From contig NC_021499.1 in NCBI RefSeq assembly GCF_000412695.1, positions 1,426,001-1,490,000 on the forward strand: DNA of 64,000 nucleotides. The letters are read 5' to 3'. Below the pieces are notes generated by a model. It did no database searches. It was not told the DNA's origin and saw nothing but the letters and a program-made list of their open reading frames with translations. The position numbers and the translations under genes were made by a program. Source of the stretch: Pseudomonas resinovorans NBRC 106553. GTDB taxonomy: Bacteria > Pseudomonadota > Gammaproteobacteria > Pseudomonadales > Pseudomonadaceae. This document shows positions 1 through 9,480 of this stretch, one piece after another (position 1 is the first letter of the stretch; each line of letters begins with the position of its first letter).

Positions 1-1
1 A

Positions 2-1639
2 GTGCTGCTGCAACGGGGTGATGCCGCGCTGCGCTTCATGGATCACTTCCTGCCCCAGCCCTGGGAGAATGCCGCCGGCTACATCGGCCTGATGCTGGTG
101 GTCACCCTGGTGCTGCGCGGCATGGCCCTGGTGTTCAACGTGCTGCAGGCGCGGCTGTTCGCGCGGCTGGCCAAGGACATCGTCTACCGCATCCGCATCC
201 GCCTGATCGAACGCTTGAAACGCATCTCCCTGGGGGAGTACGAAAGCCTCGGCAGCGGCACCGTCACCGCCCACCTGGTGACCGACCTGGACACCCTGGA
301 CCGGTTCGTCGGCGAAACCCTGAGCCGCTTCCTGGTGGCCGTGCTCACCCTCACCGGCACGGCGGCCATCCTGGTCTGGATGCATTGGCAGCTGGCGCTG
401 CTGATCCTGCTGTTCAACCCGCTGGTGATCTACTCCACGGTGCAGCTGGGCAAGAAGGTCAAGCACCTGAAGAAGCTGGAGAACGACAGCACCGGGCGCT
501 TCACCCAGGCCCTCACCGAAACCCTGGAAGCCATCCAGGAAGTGCGCACCAGCAACCGCCAGGGTTTCTTCTTCGGTCGCCTCGGCCAGCGCGCCCAGGA
601 AGTCCGCGACTACGCCGTCGCCTCCCAGTGGAAGAGCGACGCGGCGAGCCGCACCAGCGGCCTGCTGTTCCAGTTCGGTATCGATTTCTTCCGTGCCGCG
701 GCCATGCTCACGGTGCTCTTCTCCGACCTGTCCATCGGCCAGATGCTGGCGGTGTTCAGCTACCTCTGGTTCATGATCGGCCCGGTGGAACAACTGCTCG
801 GCCTGCAGTACTCCTACTACGCGGCCGGCGGCGCCCTCGGGCGCATCAACGAGCTGCTGGCGCGTGCCGACGAACCCCAGTACAGCGCCAGCGTCGACCC
901 CTTCAAGGGCCGCGAGACGGTGGGGATCGAGGTCAAGGGCCTGCGCTTCGCCTATGGCGAGGAGCCGGTGCTGGATGGCCTCAACCTGTCCATCGCCCCC
1001 GGCGAAAAGGTCGCCATCGTCGGCGCCAGCGGCGGTGGCAAGAGCACCCTGGTGCAACTGCTGCTGGGGCTCTACCAGCCCCAGGCGGGGCAGATCCGCT
1101 TCGGCGGCTGCCGCCTCGACGAGATCGGCCTGGCCGAGGTGCGCGACAACGTCGCCGTGGTCCTGCAGCACCCGGCGCTGTTCAACGACAGCGTGCGCGC
1201 CAACCTGACCATGGGCCGTGAGCGCAGCGACGACGCCTGCTGGCGTGCCCTGGAAATCGCCCAGCTGGCCGACACCATCCGTGGCCTGCCCCAGGGGCTG
1301 GACAGCGTGGTCGGCCGCTCGGGGGTACGCTTGTCCGGCGGCCAGCGGCAGCGCCTGGCCATCGCCCGGATGGTCCTGGCCGAGCCCAAGGTCGTGGTCC
1401 TGGACGAAGCCACCTCCGCCCTGGATGCGGCCACCGAATACGCCCTGCACCAGGCGCTCGGCTCCTTCCTCAACGGCCGCACCACCCTGATCATCGCCCA
1501 CCGCCTCTCAGCGGTTAAGCAGGCGGACCGGGTATTGGTGTTCGACGGCGGCCACATAGCCGAGGACGGCGACCACCAGCAGCTGATCGCCGAAGGCGGC
1601 CTCTACGCCAAGCTCTACGGGCATTTGCAGCAGGGTTGA
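2..1639 (+). CDS. ABC exporter, fused permease and ATPase (5' end cut by window)
   Basis: Inner-membrane ABC half-transporter. The visible 545 residues hold most of an ABC transmembrane domain (about residues 1-290) followed by the nucleotide-binding domain. That domain shows Walker A GASGGGKST (near 341), signature LSGGQRQRLAIARM, Walker B VVVLDEATS and the switch histidine in IIAHRLS. The frame is open to the left edge, so the true start is probably outside the window and the first helices are missing. Substrate cannot be read from sequence. The gene converges on the methyltransferase at 1789-2685, with a palindromic repeat pair between them. Confidence 0.85.
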   Translation: MLLQRGDAALRFMDHFLPQPWENAAGYIGLMLVVTLVLRGMALVFNVLQARLFARLAKDIVYRIRIRLIERLKRISLGEYESLGSGTVTAHLVTDLDTLDRFVGETLSRFLVAVLTLTGTAAILVWMHWQLALLILLFNPLVIYSTVQLGKKVKHLKKLENDSTGRFTQALTETLEAIQEVRTSNRQGFFFGRLGQRAQEVRDYAVASQWKSDAASRTSGLLFQFGIDFFRAAAMLTVLFSDLSIGQMLAVFSYLWFMIGPVEQLLGLQYSYYAAGGALGRINELLARADEPQYSASVDPFKGRETVGIEVKGLRFAYGEEPVLDGLNLSIAPGEKVAIVGASGGGKSTLVQLLLGLYQPQAGQIRFGGCRLDEIGLAEVRDNVAVVLQHPALFNDSVRANLTMGRERSDDACWRALEIAQLADTIRGLPQGLDSVVGRSGVRLSGGQRQRLAIARMVLAEPKVVVLDEATSALDAATEYALHQALGSFLNGRTTLIIAHRLSAVKQADRVLVFDGGHIAEDGDHQQLIAEGGLYAKLYGHLQQG

Positions 1640-1660
1640 GGTTGCAGCGCGAGCGATTTT

Positions 1661-1746
1661 GATGGGTATCGCTTCGCTCAAGCGGAACGCCGCCCGCCAC
1701 ATCCTACACACCGTCCGTAGGATGGGTTGAGCGAAGCGATACCCAT
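1661..1746. repeat. inverted pair of GGATGGGT-type palindromic repeats
   Basis: Two facing copies of a repeat with core GATGGGTATCGCTTCGCTCA and ends CATCCTAC/GTAGGATG, separated by a short spacer. The same element recurs at 6466, 10199, 19521, 39882, 52013 and several times in 56870-57300. It fills the gap between two convergent genes, the usual place for REP/BIME-like elements. Confidence 0.8.
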
Positions 1747-1788
1747 GCGGACAGGGCCGATGGATATCGCAGGTGTGTGGACCATCCC

Positions 1789-2685
1789 TCAGCCGTAGCG
1801 CACGGCCTCGAGGAAGACGATGCGCTGGCCGATGTCATGGAACACCCGCGCCGAGGCGATCTGGTTGTAGTCCACGCCATCCAGCAGGCTGAGCATCTGC
1901 ACGTCCTGGCGATAGTGCGGGCGCCAGTCCAGCAGTCCCTCCAGGAAGGCCACGGCGCTGACACCGGGAAGGAAGTTGGCCAGGAGCAGGCGTCCACCCG
2001 GGCGCACGGACTGGAACAGCCGTTGCACCAGCCGCTCGCAGCGATGGTCATCCAGCAGCTCGGTGATCCCGGCGGAAAACACCAGGTCGTAGCCCTCCAG
2101 CCCGCACTCGCCGGCCAGTAACTGCTCCAGGTCGCCCTGGCGGGTGGTCACGCCCAGCGCGCCGTAGCTCTTGCGCACGGTATCCAGGCGCGCGGCGTCG
2201 TCATCGAACACCAGCATCTCGCCGAAGCCACCGTGGCGCAGTTCGCGCGCCAGCTCCGCCTCGCGGAAATGCCCGCCGGCGATGCACAGGAGGCGTGCCT
2301 GCTGGCCAACGCGCTGGCAGGTCTCATCGATGGCGCGGGCCAGCATCCGCCGCCGGCAGCGCAGCGCGCGGGCCGCCTGGGCGCTGGTGGCGAAATCGAA
2401 GAGCTGGTGGGTGCGTTCCGCCGGCAGGTCGCGCAGGGCATCCGGCTCGACGCCGTAGAGATAATCCAGCAGCAGGGCGTTGCCGCAGCGCAGGCTGGGG
2501 CTTGGCAGCTGTCGCTTGGGGAAGGGGAGGATGTTGCTCGGCGGTGCCTGCTCCGGGGCACGGGGGGCGGGCTTGTCGTAGTGCAGACGCTCCCGCTCGG
2601 CTTTGATGCTCGCCAGCTCCTGTTGAAGCTGCTGTTGTTGTTCCAGGCCTTTGCTCAGATCTTCTGGACCACTGACTTCTTCCAC
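1789..2685 (-). CDS. class I SAM-dependent methyltransferase
   Basis: A 298-residue cytoplasmic protein. The first 40 residues are a Gln/Glu-rich predicted coiled coil. From about residue 130 it reads as a Rossmann methyltransferase: motif I region LLCIAGGHFREAEL, an acidic strand end LVFDDD, and the post-core VRPGGRLLLANFLPG. The glycine motif is degenerate (AGG rather than GxGxG). The start is GTG: a full AGGAGG lies a few bases upstream and no better ATG exists. Substrate unknown. It lies downstream of, and on the same strand as, the LuxR-type regulator. Confidence 0.75.
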   Translation of the reverse strand: MEEVSGPEDLSKGLEQQQQLQQELASIKAERERLHYDKPAPRAPEQAPPSNILPFPKRQLPSPSLRCGNALLLDYLYGVEPDALRDLPAERTHQLFDFATSAQAARALRCRRRMLARAIDETCQRVGQQARLLCIAGGHFREAELARELRHGGFGEMLVFDDDAARLDTVRKSYGALGVTTRQGDLEQLLAGECGLEGYDLVFSAGITELLDDHRCERLVQRLFQSVRPGGRLLLANFLPGVSAVAFLEGLLDWRPHYRQDVQMLSLLDGVDYNQIASARVFHDIGQRIVFLEAVRYG

Positions 2686-2839
2686 TTGCCACCTCCTCTG
2701 GCCCTGCGTGGTTTCCTCGACCCGACACGCGGGATGGACGACAGGCGTACACTCCGTGTGGAACCTTAGTTGATGGCTATTGGCCCGCCATCATCCAGAT
2801 GAATGAAAAGCGCTTTTCGGATAAACGGAAGTGGCTGAT

Positions 2840-3928
2840 TCAGAGCCCCTGGAGGCGGGTGAACAGGTGCACCAGCTCGGCCTGGCGCTCGGTCTCGGTC
2901 TTGCGGAAAAGCGCGCGCAACTGGGTGCGAACCGTGTTGATCGACACGTTCAGGCGGGCGGCACAGGCCTCCGGGGTCAGTCCCCGGACCAGCAGGTCGG
3001 CGAGGCGCCGCTCCGCCGGGGTGAGCTGGAACAGGTCGGCCAGCAACTGGCTGGCCGGCTGGTTCTCCAGCAGCGCCACGAGCACCAGCGGCCCCCGGTG
3101 CCGGGCGGCCAGCGCCAGGTCCTCGGGCAACGGCGTCACCAGCAGTTGGCTCTGGGCCTCGCTGTCCAGGTCGAGCCAGCCGGCGCGGCGTTTTCCGTCG
3201 CGGCCGACGGCCTGGCGAATCAGTGCCTGCAGGCGGCCGTCGAGGGCCTTGCCATGCAGTCGCCCCTGGCGGCCCTGCAGGGCGAACTGTGGTTGGCCGA
3301 GGCGTTGCTCCGCCTGGCGGTTGCCATAGAGCACCCGCCCTTCGCCGTTCAGCAACCAGACCGGCGCCGGGTGGCGCTCCAGCAACAGGTCTCGGTGCGC
3401 CACCTCCAGTTCCAGCTCCTGCAGGCGGTCGCTCATCCGCGCCGCACGCAGCAGGTGCGGGCTCAGGCGGGCCAGCAGGTCGCGCTGGGGCATCTCCGGC
3501 AGGGTCGCGCCCACGGCGGTGAGCAACGACAGGTAGGTGCCCGAGGCGGCGGTCTCGTGCAGCTTGATGCAGGAGATGTTGTGCATGCCGAAGGGGATGT
3601 GGAATTCCTGGTAGTAGAGGTCGCGCTGGATGCGCCTCGACCCCAGCTCCTCCAGGTCGTGGTACCAGCTGCCCACCGCCCGTGGGACCAGCATCTCCTT
3701 GGCCGGGTCGAACTGGTGGTAGTAGGCGTTGTAGGCCTCCACGCTGGCCGGGTCGCAGCTGTGGATGGAGGTGACGCGCGGACGCTGATCGCGCTGGTCG
3801 AGGAAGAGCAGGGCGCCCATCTGGTGTCCGGTGGCAGCCGCCAGGTGATCGAGCAACGGCCGCCAGGCTCCCGGGTCCAGCACGCACTCGTAGCAGAGGT
3901 TCACCAGGCTGTCGTAGAGCTCATCCAT
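2840..3928 (-). CDS. LuxR-family transcriptional regulator with N-terminal sensor region
   Basis: A 362-residue regulator. The C-terminal 60 residues are a LuxR/GerE helix-turn-helix (LTPAERRLADLLVRGL then NVSINTVRTQLRALFRKT). The N-terminal 280 residues look like a GAF/PAS-type sensor; a PAS-like stretch HPAPVWLLNGEGRVLYGN sits near 195-215. The start chosen is ATG at 3928 (MDELYDS); the frame stays open upstream, but that part is antisense to maiA. LuxR-type proteins with PAS-like input include TeiR, a steroid-response regulator of Comamonas testosteroni. Since hsaC begins 6.5 kb away, a steroid role is possible but unproven. Confidence 0.8.
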   Translation of the reverse strand: MDELYDSLVNLCYECVLDPGAWRPLLDHLAAATGHQMGALLFLDQRDQRPRVTSIHSCDPASVEAYNAYYHQFDPAKEMLVPRAVGSWYHDLEELGSRRIQRDLYYQEFHIPFGMHNISCIKLHETAASGTYLSLLTAVGATLPEMPQRDLLARLSPHLLRAARMSDRLQELELEVAHRDLLLERHPAPVWLLNGEGRVLYGNRQAEQRLGQPQFALQGRQGRLHGKALDGRLQALIRQAVGRDGKRRAGWLDLDSEAQSQLLVTPLPEDLALAARHRGPLVLVALLENQPASQLLADLFQLTPAERRLADLLVRGLTPEACAARLNVSINTVRTQLRALFRKTETERQAELVHLFTRLQGL

Positions 3929-4231
3929 GTGCGGCACGGCGCAGCTTCCTTGCGAAATTGATGGCGCATGGCCTTCATATCGCACAGGCCGTGACCGCTT
4001 GCAAACCGCCACCGGTCGGCTCGACGGACTACCAGCTGGCAGCCTGGCTGAACGCCTCGTAACGAAAACCTTACGCGAGCGGGGCGCCTGGCCCCTGCTA
4101 TCGGCAGGTTCACGGCGTTGTAAGGAATACTTGCCGGTTCGACCGTCCGGCGCCTCGCTGGGCTGGCCGGGGCGCCTTGTTCCCCGGGCACTGCCAGAGT
4201 GAGATGACGCAAACAAGAAAGTGGCGACCCC
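3929..4231. other. divergent intergenic region, luxR-type gene / maiA
   Basis: About 300 bases between divergently transcribed genes, so it must hold promoters for both. The only structure noticed is an imperfect inverted repeat around 4056-4079 (CTCGTAA then TTACGCGAG, 8-base spacer), which could be a regulator site. No clear sigma-70 boxes were picked out. Confidence 0.4.
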
Positions 4232-4897
4232 ATGAACTCCGAACTCACCCTCTACGGCTACTGGCGCTCCAGCGCCGCCTACCGTGTACGCATCGCCCTC
4301 AACCTCAAGGGCCTGGCCTATCGCCAGGAGCCGGTGCACCTGGTCAAGGATGGCGGCCAGCAGCACCAGGCGGCCTACCGCGAACTCAATCCCCAGGGCC
4401 TGCTGCCCTTGCTGGTGGACAGCGGCAACGCCGGGGGCGAACTGCGCATCGCCCAGTCCCTGGCCATTCTCGAATACCTCGAAGAAGTCTTCCCCGTGCC
4501 GGCGCTGCTGCCGGCCGACCCGGCCCAGCGCGCCCTGGTGCGCTCCCTGGCCATGCATATCGCCTGCGATGTGCATCCGCTGAACAACCTGCGGGTGCTG
4601 CAGTACCTCAAGACCGAGCTGGGTGTGGCCGACGAGGCCAAGGACGCCTGGTATCGCCACTGGATAACCCTGGGCCTCGGCGCTGTGGAAAAGGGCCTGG
4701 AAGCCTTCGGTTCCAAGCTCTCCCTGGGCAGCCGACCGGGCTATCTGGAAGCCTGCCTGGTGCCCCAGGTGTATAACGCGCGGCGCTTCGACTGTGACCT
4801 GTCGAGCTATCCGCGCATCCTCGATATCGCTGCACGTTGCGACGCCCTCGAGGCATTCAGGAATGCCGCCCCGGAGGCGCAGCCCGACGCGCAGTAA
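4232..4897 (+). CDS. maiA: maleylacetoacetate isomerase (zeta-class GST)
   Basis: Isomerises maleylacetoacetate to fumarylacetoacetate in the homogentisate branch of tyrosine/phenylalanine degradation, using glutathione. 221 residues, the normal family length. The N-terminal zeta-class signature reads SSAAYRVRIAL (residues 13-23); the Cys usual at the third position is Ala here, while the serine pair is kept. NPQGLLPLL and the QSLAILEYLEE helix of the GST N-domain follow. The gene is followed 88 bases on by the aromatic amino acid permease on the same strand, which fits uptake plus catabolism. Confidence 0.92.
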   Translation: MNSELTLYGYWRSSAAYRVRIALNLKGLAYRQEPVHLVKDGGQQHQAAYRELNPQGLLPLLVDSGNAGGELRIAQSLAILEYLEEVFPVPALLPADPAQRALVRSLAMHIACDVHPLNNLRVLQYLKTELGVADEAKDAWYRHWITLGLGAVEKGLEAFGSKLSLGSRPGYLEACLVPQVYNARRFDCDLSSYPRILDIAARCDALEAFRNAAPEAQPDAQ

Positions 4898-4985
4898 CAG
4901 GTTTACCCACCTGCCTTGCAAACCTCCGCCGGGTCACAAGCCCGGCGGGTGAAATCCCGTCACGACAACAACAAAAGGTGACGCA

Positions 4986-6401
4986 ATGAGTGACAAGCAC
5001 CACTCGGGCGAGCTGAAACGCGGCCTGAAGAATCGCCACATCCAGTTGATCGCCCTCGGCGGCGCCATCGGCACCGGCCTGTTCCTCGGCTCGGCCGGGG
5101 TACTCAAGTCCGCCGGCCCCTCGATGATCCTCGGCTACGCCATCTGCGGTTTCATCGCCTTCCTGATCATGCGCCAGCTCGGCGAGATGATCGTCGAAGA
5201 GCCGGTAGCCGGCTCCTTCAGCCATTTCGCCCACAAGTACTGGGGCGGTTTCGCCGGCTTCCTCTCCGGCTGGAACTGCTGGGTGCTCTACATACTGGTG
5301 GGCATGAGCGAGCTCACCGCGGTGGGCAAGTACATCCACTTCTGGTGGCCGGAGATCCCCACCTGGGCGACAGCCGCGGTGTTCTTCGTGGTGGTCAACG
5401 CCATCAACCTGACCAACGTGAAGCTCTTCGGCGAGACCGAATTCTGGTTCGCCATGATCAAGGTGGTGGCCATCGTCGGCATGATCGTCCTGGGTTGCTG
5501 GCTGCTGTTCAGCGGTAGCGGTGGCGAGCAGGCGACGGTCGCCAACCTCTGGGCCCATGGTGGCTTCTTCCCCAATGGCGTCAGCGGTCTGGTGATGGCC
5601 ATGGCCTTCATCATGTTCTCCTTCGGCGGCCTGGAAATGCTCGGCTTCACCGCCGCCGAGGCGGACAAACCCAAGCAGGTGATCCCCAAGGCGATCAACC
5701 AGGTCATCTACCGCATCCTGATCTTCTACGTCGGCGCCCTGGTGGTGCTGCTCTCCCTGAGCCCCTGGGACGCGCTGCTGGCCTCCATCAACAGCGCCGG
5801 CGACCCCTACAGCGGCAGCCCCTTCGTGAAGATCTTCGCGCTGATCGGCAGCGACACCGCCGCCCACCTGCTGAACTTCGTGGTGCTCACCGCCGCGCTC
5901 TCGGTCTACAACAGCGGCACCTACTGCAACGGCCGCATGCTGCTGGGCCTGGCCGAGCAGGGCGACGCTCCGCGCGCCCTGGCCAAGGTGGACAAGCGCG
6001 GCGTGCCGGTGCGCTCGATCCTGGTGTCGGCCGTGGTGACCTTCCTCGCCGTGGTGGTCAACTACGTGGTGCCGCAGAACGCATTGGAACTGCTGATGTC
6101 CCTGGTGGTGGCGGCCCTGGTGATCAACTGGGCGATGATCAGCTACTCCCACCTGAAGTTCCGCCAGCACATGGACAAGGGTGGCCAACGCAGCAGCTTC
6201 CGCGCCCTCTGGTATCCCATGGGCAACTACCTGTGCCTGGCCTTCGTGCTGTTCATCCTCGGCGTCATGCTGATGATCCCGGGCATCCAGGTCTCGGTGT
6301 ACGCCATCCCGGTGTGGCTGCTGGTGATGTGGGGCTGCTACCGCCTCAAGCTCAGCGCCAAGGCCCAGGCCGCCAAGGTGGCCGGCGCCGAAGCCGCCTG
6401 A
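4986..6401 (+). CDS. aroP: aromatic amino acid permease, AroP family
   Basis: Inner-membrane APC-superfamily transporter of 471 residues with about 12 hydrophobic segments. The N-terminus LKRGLKNRHIQLIALGGAIG and the downstream MRQLGEMIVEEPVAGSFSHF follow Escherichia coli AroP closely. EFWFAMIKV and SFGGLEMLGFTAAEAD are further family blocks. It should import Phe, Tyr and/or Trp by proton symport. An AAAGGTGA ribosome site precedes the ATG. It lies downstream of maiA and ends at a strong intrinsic terminator. Confidence 0.9.
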   Translation: MSDKHHSGELKRGLKNRHIQLIALGGAIGTGLFLGSAGVLKSAGPSMILGYAICGFIAFLIMRQLGEMIVEEPVAGSFSHFAHKYWGGFAGFLSGWNCWVLYILVGMSELTAVGKYIHFWWPEIPTWATAAVFFVVVNAINLTNVKLFGETEFWFAMIKVVAIVGMIVLGCWLLFSGSGGEQATVANLWAHGGFFPNGVSGLVMAMAFIMFSFGGLEMLGFTAAEADKPKQVIPKAINQVIYRILIFYVGALVVLLSLSPWDALLASINSAGDPYSGSPFVKIFALIGSDTAAHLLNFVVLTAALSVYNSGTYCNGRMLLGLAEQGDAPRALAKVDKRGVPVRSILVSAVVTFLAVVVNYVVPQNALELLMSLVVAALVINWAMISYSHLKFRQHMDKGGQRSSFRALWYPMGNYLCLAFVLFILGVMLMIPGIQVSVYAIPVWLLVMWGCYRLKLSAKAQAAKVAGAEAA

Positions 6402-6412
6402 TCACCCTGTGT

Positions 6413-6450
6413 AAAAAAGAACCCCGGCCTGGTGCCGGGGTTCTTCTTTT
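6413..6450 (+). terminator. Rho-independent terminator after aroP
   Basis: A ten-base stem GAACCCCGGC / GCCGGGGTTC (6419-6428 and 6434-6443) with a 5-base loop is followed by a T-rich run. It is preceded by A-rich sequence, so it could also act on the other strand. Confidence 0.9.
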
Positions 6451-6465
6451 GTGGCGGCTGGTTTT

Positions 6466-6554
6466 GATGGGTTTCGCTTCGCTCGCGGAACGCCGCCCGA
6501 CCCATCCTACAAAAGCTGCACCACCGTAGGATGGGTAGAGCCTGCGAAACCCAT
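6466..6554. repeat. inverted pair of GGATGGGT-type palindromic repeats
   Basis: Variant pair of the family at 1661, with GATGGGTTTCGCTTCGCTC and, in reverse, GTAGGATGGGTAGAG. It sits between the aroP terminator and the convergent chemoreceptor gene. Confidence 0.75.
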
Positions 6555-6572
6555 CGAGCCGGCGTGATGGGA

Positions 6573-8180
6573 TTAGAGCTCGAATCGCGCCACCGACGAC
6601 TGCATGGTGCCGGCCACCTGATCGAGGCGCTCGGCGGCCAGGGCCAGGTCGCGCATGGCGTGGCTGTTGCTGCGGGACATCTGTGCGATCAACTCCACCC
6701 GCTGGGCCACCTCGCCGCTGGCCTTGGACTGCTCACCGATGGTGTGGGAAATCTCCTCCACCACCTCGGCGGCGCGCTGGGCGCCGCTGCGGATCTCGTT
6801 GATCGAATCTCCCGCCTGGCGCGCCAGGCCCACGCCGTCCTGCACCCGTTCCACGCCTGCCTGCATGCTGTCCACCGCCTGCTGGGTGGACTCGCGGATG
6901 CGCTGGATCATCCCGGTGATTTCCTGGGTCGACTGCGCGGTGCGCGCCGCCAGGCTGCGCACCTCGTCCGCCACCACGGCGAAACCGCGCCCGGCATCGC
7001 CGGCGCGGGCGGCCTCGATGGCGGCGTTGAGGGCCAGCAGGTTGGTCTGCTCGGCGATGCCCTTGATCACCTGGATGATCGAGTGGATTTCCTCCGACGA
7101 CTGTCCCAGCGCGGTGATGGTGCTGGAGGAACGGTTCACCGCCTCGGCGATGCGGTTCATGCCGTCCACCACCCCGAGAATCACCTTGCCGCCGCTGCCG
7201 GCAAGGTGCTCGGACTGGGCGGAAATGCCCTGGGCGTTGCGCGCGTGCTCGGCGATCTGGCCGATGTTGGCGATCATCTGCTCCATGGCCGCGGCCATGC
7301 TGGTGGCGCTGTCGGACTGCTCGCTGGCGCCGTCGACTATGTGCTGCGAGGTCTCGCTCAGGCGGTGGGCAGTGCCGCGCAGTTCCTCGCTCTCGTTGCG
7401 GATGGTGGCGATCATCTGCCGCAGGTTGCCCTGCATCTCGGCCAGGGCCCGCTGCAACTGGCCGGCCTCGTCGTCGCTGTCGATGCTCACCTGGGTCGCC
7501 AGGTTGCCCTGGGCAATGGCGCGCGCCACCTTGACCGTCTTCTCCAGCGGCCGCAGCACCGCGCGCATCAGCTGGCCGGTGACCAGGCAGAGCAGGCCGA
7601 TCACCAGCAGGATGCCGCCCACCAGCCAGGCGGCGGCACTGCTCACGGCCGCCTCGCCGTCGGCGCGGGTCTTGGCCGCGTGAGCCTCGATCTTGCCGCT
7701 GAGGGCTTCGTTCCTTTCCTCCAGTTCGGCGAAGCTGCGCTCGAAGGCCGAGCGCTCGCCACGGGCCGCCTGCGGGTCGCGCAGGGCCAGGGCGACGAGG
7801 CGCTCGGCCTCGGCGATATAGGTTTCCAGGGCCGGTTGGGAGTCGGCGATGGCGCTGCGGATGTCGGCGGTGAGCGGCAGCTTCGCGTTGTCCGCCAGGG
7901 TGCGGCGGAACCACTCGCTGTGTTCGCGCAGGTCGTCGCGCACCTGCTGGGCGGCGGCCGCGTCGCCGGGCTGTACCACCAGGGCGGCCAGCACATCGGC
8001 GCGCAGGGCGTCGTGCATCATGTCGCCCTCCAGGTGGTTGCGCAGGGCGCTGACGCTCAGCTGGTTTTCCGCCAACGCCCCGGCCAGCTGGGTCTGGCCC
8101 CAGTAGCCGATGCCACCGAGCAGCACGGAAGCAAGGATGCTGATGGCGCCCGAAGCGACCATTTTCTGTCTTATTTTCAT
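6573..8180 (-). CDS. transmembrane methyl-accepting chemotaxis protein
   Basis: A 535-residue chemoreceptor. TM1 spans about residues 8-28, a roughly 155-residue helical periplasmic domain follows, and TM2 lies near 183-205. A HAMP domain comes next ([18 protein letters not shown]), then the coiled-coil signalling domain with the conserved hairpin tip [18 protein letters not shown]. The C-terminus (SVARFEL) has no CheR-tethering pentapeptide. The ligand is unknown. It is monocistronic and far from the che operon at 57.5-64 kb, so it probably feeds another chemotaxis pathway. Confidence 0.92.
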   Translation of the reverse strand: MKIRQKMVASGAISILASVLLGGIGYWGQTQLAGALAENQLSVSALRNHLEGDMMHDALRADVLAALVVQPGDAAAAQQVRDDLREHSEWFRRTLADNAKLPLTADIRSAIADSQPALETYIAEAERLVALALRDPQAARGERSAFERSFAELEERNEALSGKIEAHAAKTRADGEAAVSSAAAWLVGGILLVIGLLCLVTGQLMRAVLRPLEKTVKVARAIAQGNLATQVSIDSDDEAGQLQRALAEMQGNLRQMIATIRNESEELRGTAHRLSETSQHIVDGASEQSDSATSMAAAMEQMIANIGQIAEHARNAQGISAQSEHLAGSGGKVILGVVDGMNRIAEAVNRSSSTITALGQSSEEIHSIIQVIKGIAEQTNLLALNAAIEAARAGDAGRGFAVVADEVRSLAARTAQSTQEITGMIQRIRESTQQAVDSMQAGVERVQDGVGLARQAGDSINEIRSGAQRAAEVVEEISHTIGEQSKASGEVAQRVELIAQMSRSNSHAMRDLALAAERLDQVAGTMQSSVARFEL

Positions 8181-8382
8181 GTCCCTTCCCCAAGTGGTAC
8201 TTCGAGTGTGGGGAAGGGTAGCCCAGCCGCACGCACCGGGGATAACCCGGTCAGCGGCGCAATAACCCCGCCCAGCTGGAAAGCGGCACGTTCTCGTCCT
8301 GGTGCCAGATGCGCGTCCAGAGCAGCTTCAGGCGCTCCAGGTCGCCACGGTCGCTGGGCCAGCGGCGCGCTTCGCTCACCGG

Positions 8383-9288
8383 CTACCAACGGCCGTCGCG
8401 GCGCTCGGCGAGGATGAAGCGGAAGGGGTGGAAGCCGGTCATGCCCAGGCGCAGGTCGGTGACCACCAGCGCCTGGTCGATCTGGTCGTAGCGCAGGATG
8501 CCGTGGGTGAACCAGGCCAGCCGCAGGTGCTGCGGCGAATCCCGCAGACGCCGCGCCAGCTCGGTGCCACGGGGGATGCGTTCGAGCCGGGGCGGTTGCT
8601 GGTCGAACCAGCTCACCAGGGCTTCGTGGTAGTCCTCGCCGTCCAGCACGATCACGCGCCAGAGCAGGGTGTTGAAGGGCGTCGGCGTGCTGAAGATCGC
8701 CTGCGGGCGGATGCCCTCGCGCTCCAGCACCTCCTGCACCCGCTGCTCGGCCATGAACTTGCCGCCGAGGCTGGAGAGCAGATACAGGCTGGACAGCGCC
8801 AGGGCCGCCACCGGCAGGCGCGGCGTGCGGCCGCGCAGGCCGAACAGCAGCCCGCCGATCACCGCCGCCAGCAGCGGCAGGGTGTAGAGCGGGTCGATGA
8901 TGAAGATGCTCGACCAGGCGATGGGCGGCGTCTGCATGGGCCAGAACAGCTGGGTGCCGTAGCTGGTGAAGCTGTCCAGCAAGGGATGGGTGACCAGCAC
9001 CAGCCAGAGGGTGAGGAACAGGCGCTGCGCGGAGTACCCGGGATTGGGCCGCCATCGTCGCACCGCCAGGGTGAGCAGCGCGGCCAGGGCGCTGAGGACG
9101 AAGAGCGAATGGCTGAAGCCCCGGTGGTAGGTCATCGCCGCCACCGCATCGGTGTAGTGGATCACCACGTCCAGATCCGGCAGGGTGCCCAGCAGTGCGC
9201 CGTAGAGCAGCGCCTTGCGCCCCTGCCAGCGGCCGAGCAGCGCGCCCTGGATGGTGGCGCCGAGCACCGCCTGGGTGAGTGAATCCAT
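8383..9288 (-). CDS. YdjM/DUF457-like membrane-bound metal-dependent hydrolase, truncated by amber codon
   Basis: Multi-pass inner-membrane protein of the family annotated as metal-dependent hydrolase. The N-terminus MDSLTQAVLGATIQGALLG and the histidine-rich HRGFSHSLF and THPLLDSFTSYG motifs (putative metal ligands) are present. Several hydrophobic helices cover residues 10-165, and a soluble tail follows. After residue 301 (RDGRW) an in-frame TAG at 8383-8385 stops translation. The same frame then continues without interruption for 43 codons to a TGA at 8251-8253, giving 345 residues if the TAG were sense. The tail looks coding (rich in Trp, Arg and Asp). A CAG-to-TAG mutation or a base error is likely. 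Confidence 0.75.
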   Translation of the reverse strand: MDSLTQAVLGATIQGALLGRWQGRKALLYGALLGTLPDLDVVIHYTDAVAAMTYHRGFSHSLFVLSALAALLTLAVRRWRPNPGYSAQRLFLTLWLVLVTHPLLDSFTSYGTQLFWPMQTPPIAWSSIFIIDPLYTLPLLAAVIGGLLFGLRGRTPRLPVAALALSSLYLLSSLGGKFMAEQRVQEVLEREGIRPQAIFSTPTPFNTLLWRVIVLDGEDYHEALVSWFDQQPPRLERIPRGTELARRLRDSPQHLRLAWFTHGILRYDQIDQALVVTDLRLGMTGFHPFRFILAERRDGRW

Positions 9289-9480
9289 TGCCGTTCCCCG
9301 TGATTGATCCGCCGGCTAACTTACTGCGCCGGCCAGCTGTTCGGCAGCAGTAAATTCGCACCAGATTTTTCGGCGGACGATTCGGTAGGGGACTTTCGTG
9401 ATCGCGATTCCACCCTGACTGGGGCTGGCCCTCAGGGCGCGGGGTGGGGTGCGCCCTGAGGGACCGACGACTTCAGGCCA

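Noticed and set aside
3929..4921. In-frame N-terminal extension of the LuxR-type gene, giving a 693-residue reading frame
   Set aside because: The extension is antisense to maiA, has shadow-frame composition, and a clear regulator start (MDELYDS) exists at 3928.
4857..6188. 443-codon His/Gly-rich open frame opposite aroP
   Set aside because: GC-rich antisense shadow of a well-recognised permease, with no domain and no ribosome site.
6531..8417. 628-codon plus-strand frame opposite the chemoreceptor
   Set aside because: Leu/His/Gly-rich shadow translation of the receptor gene.
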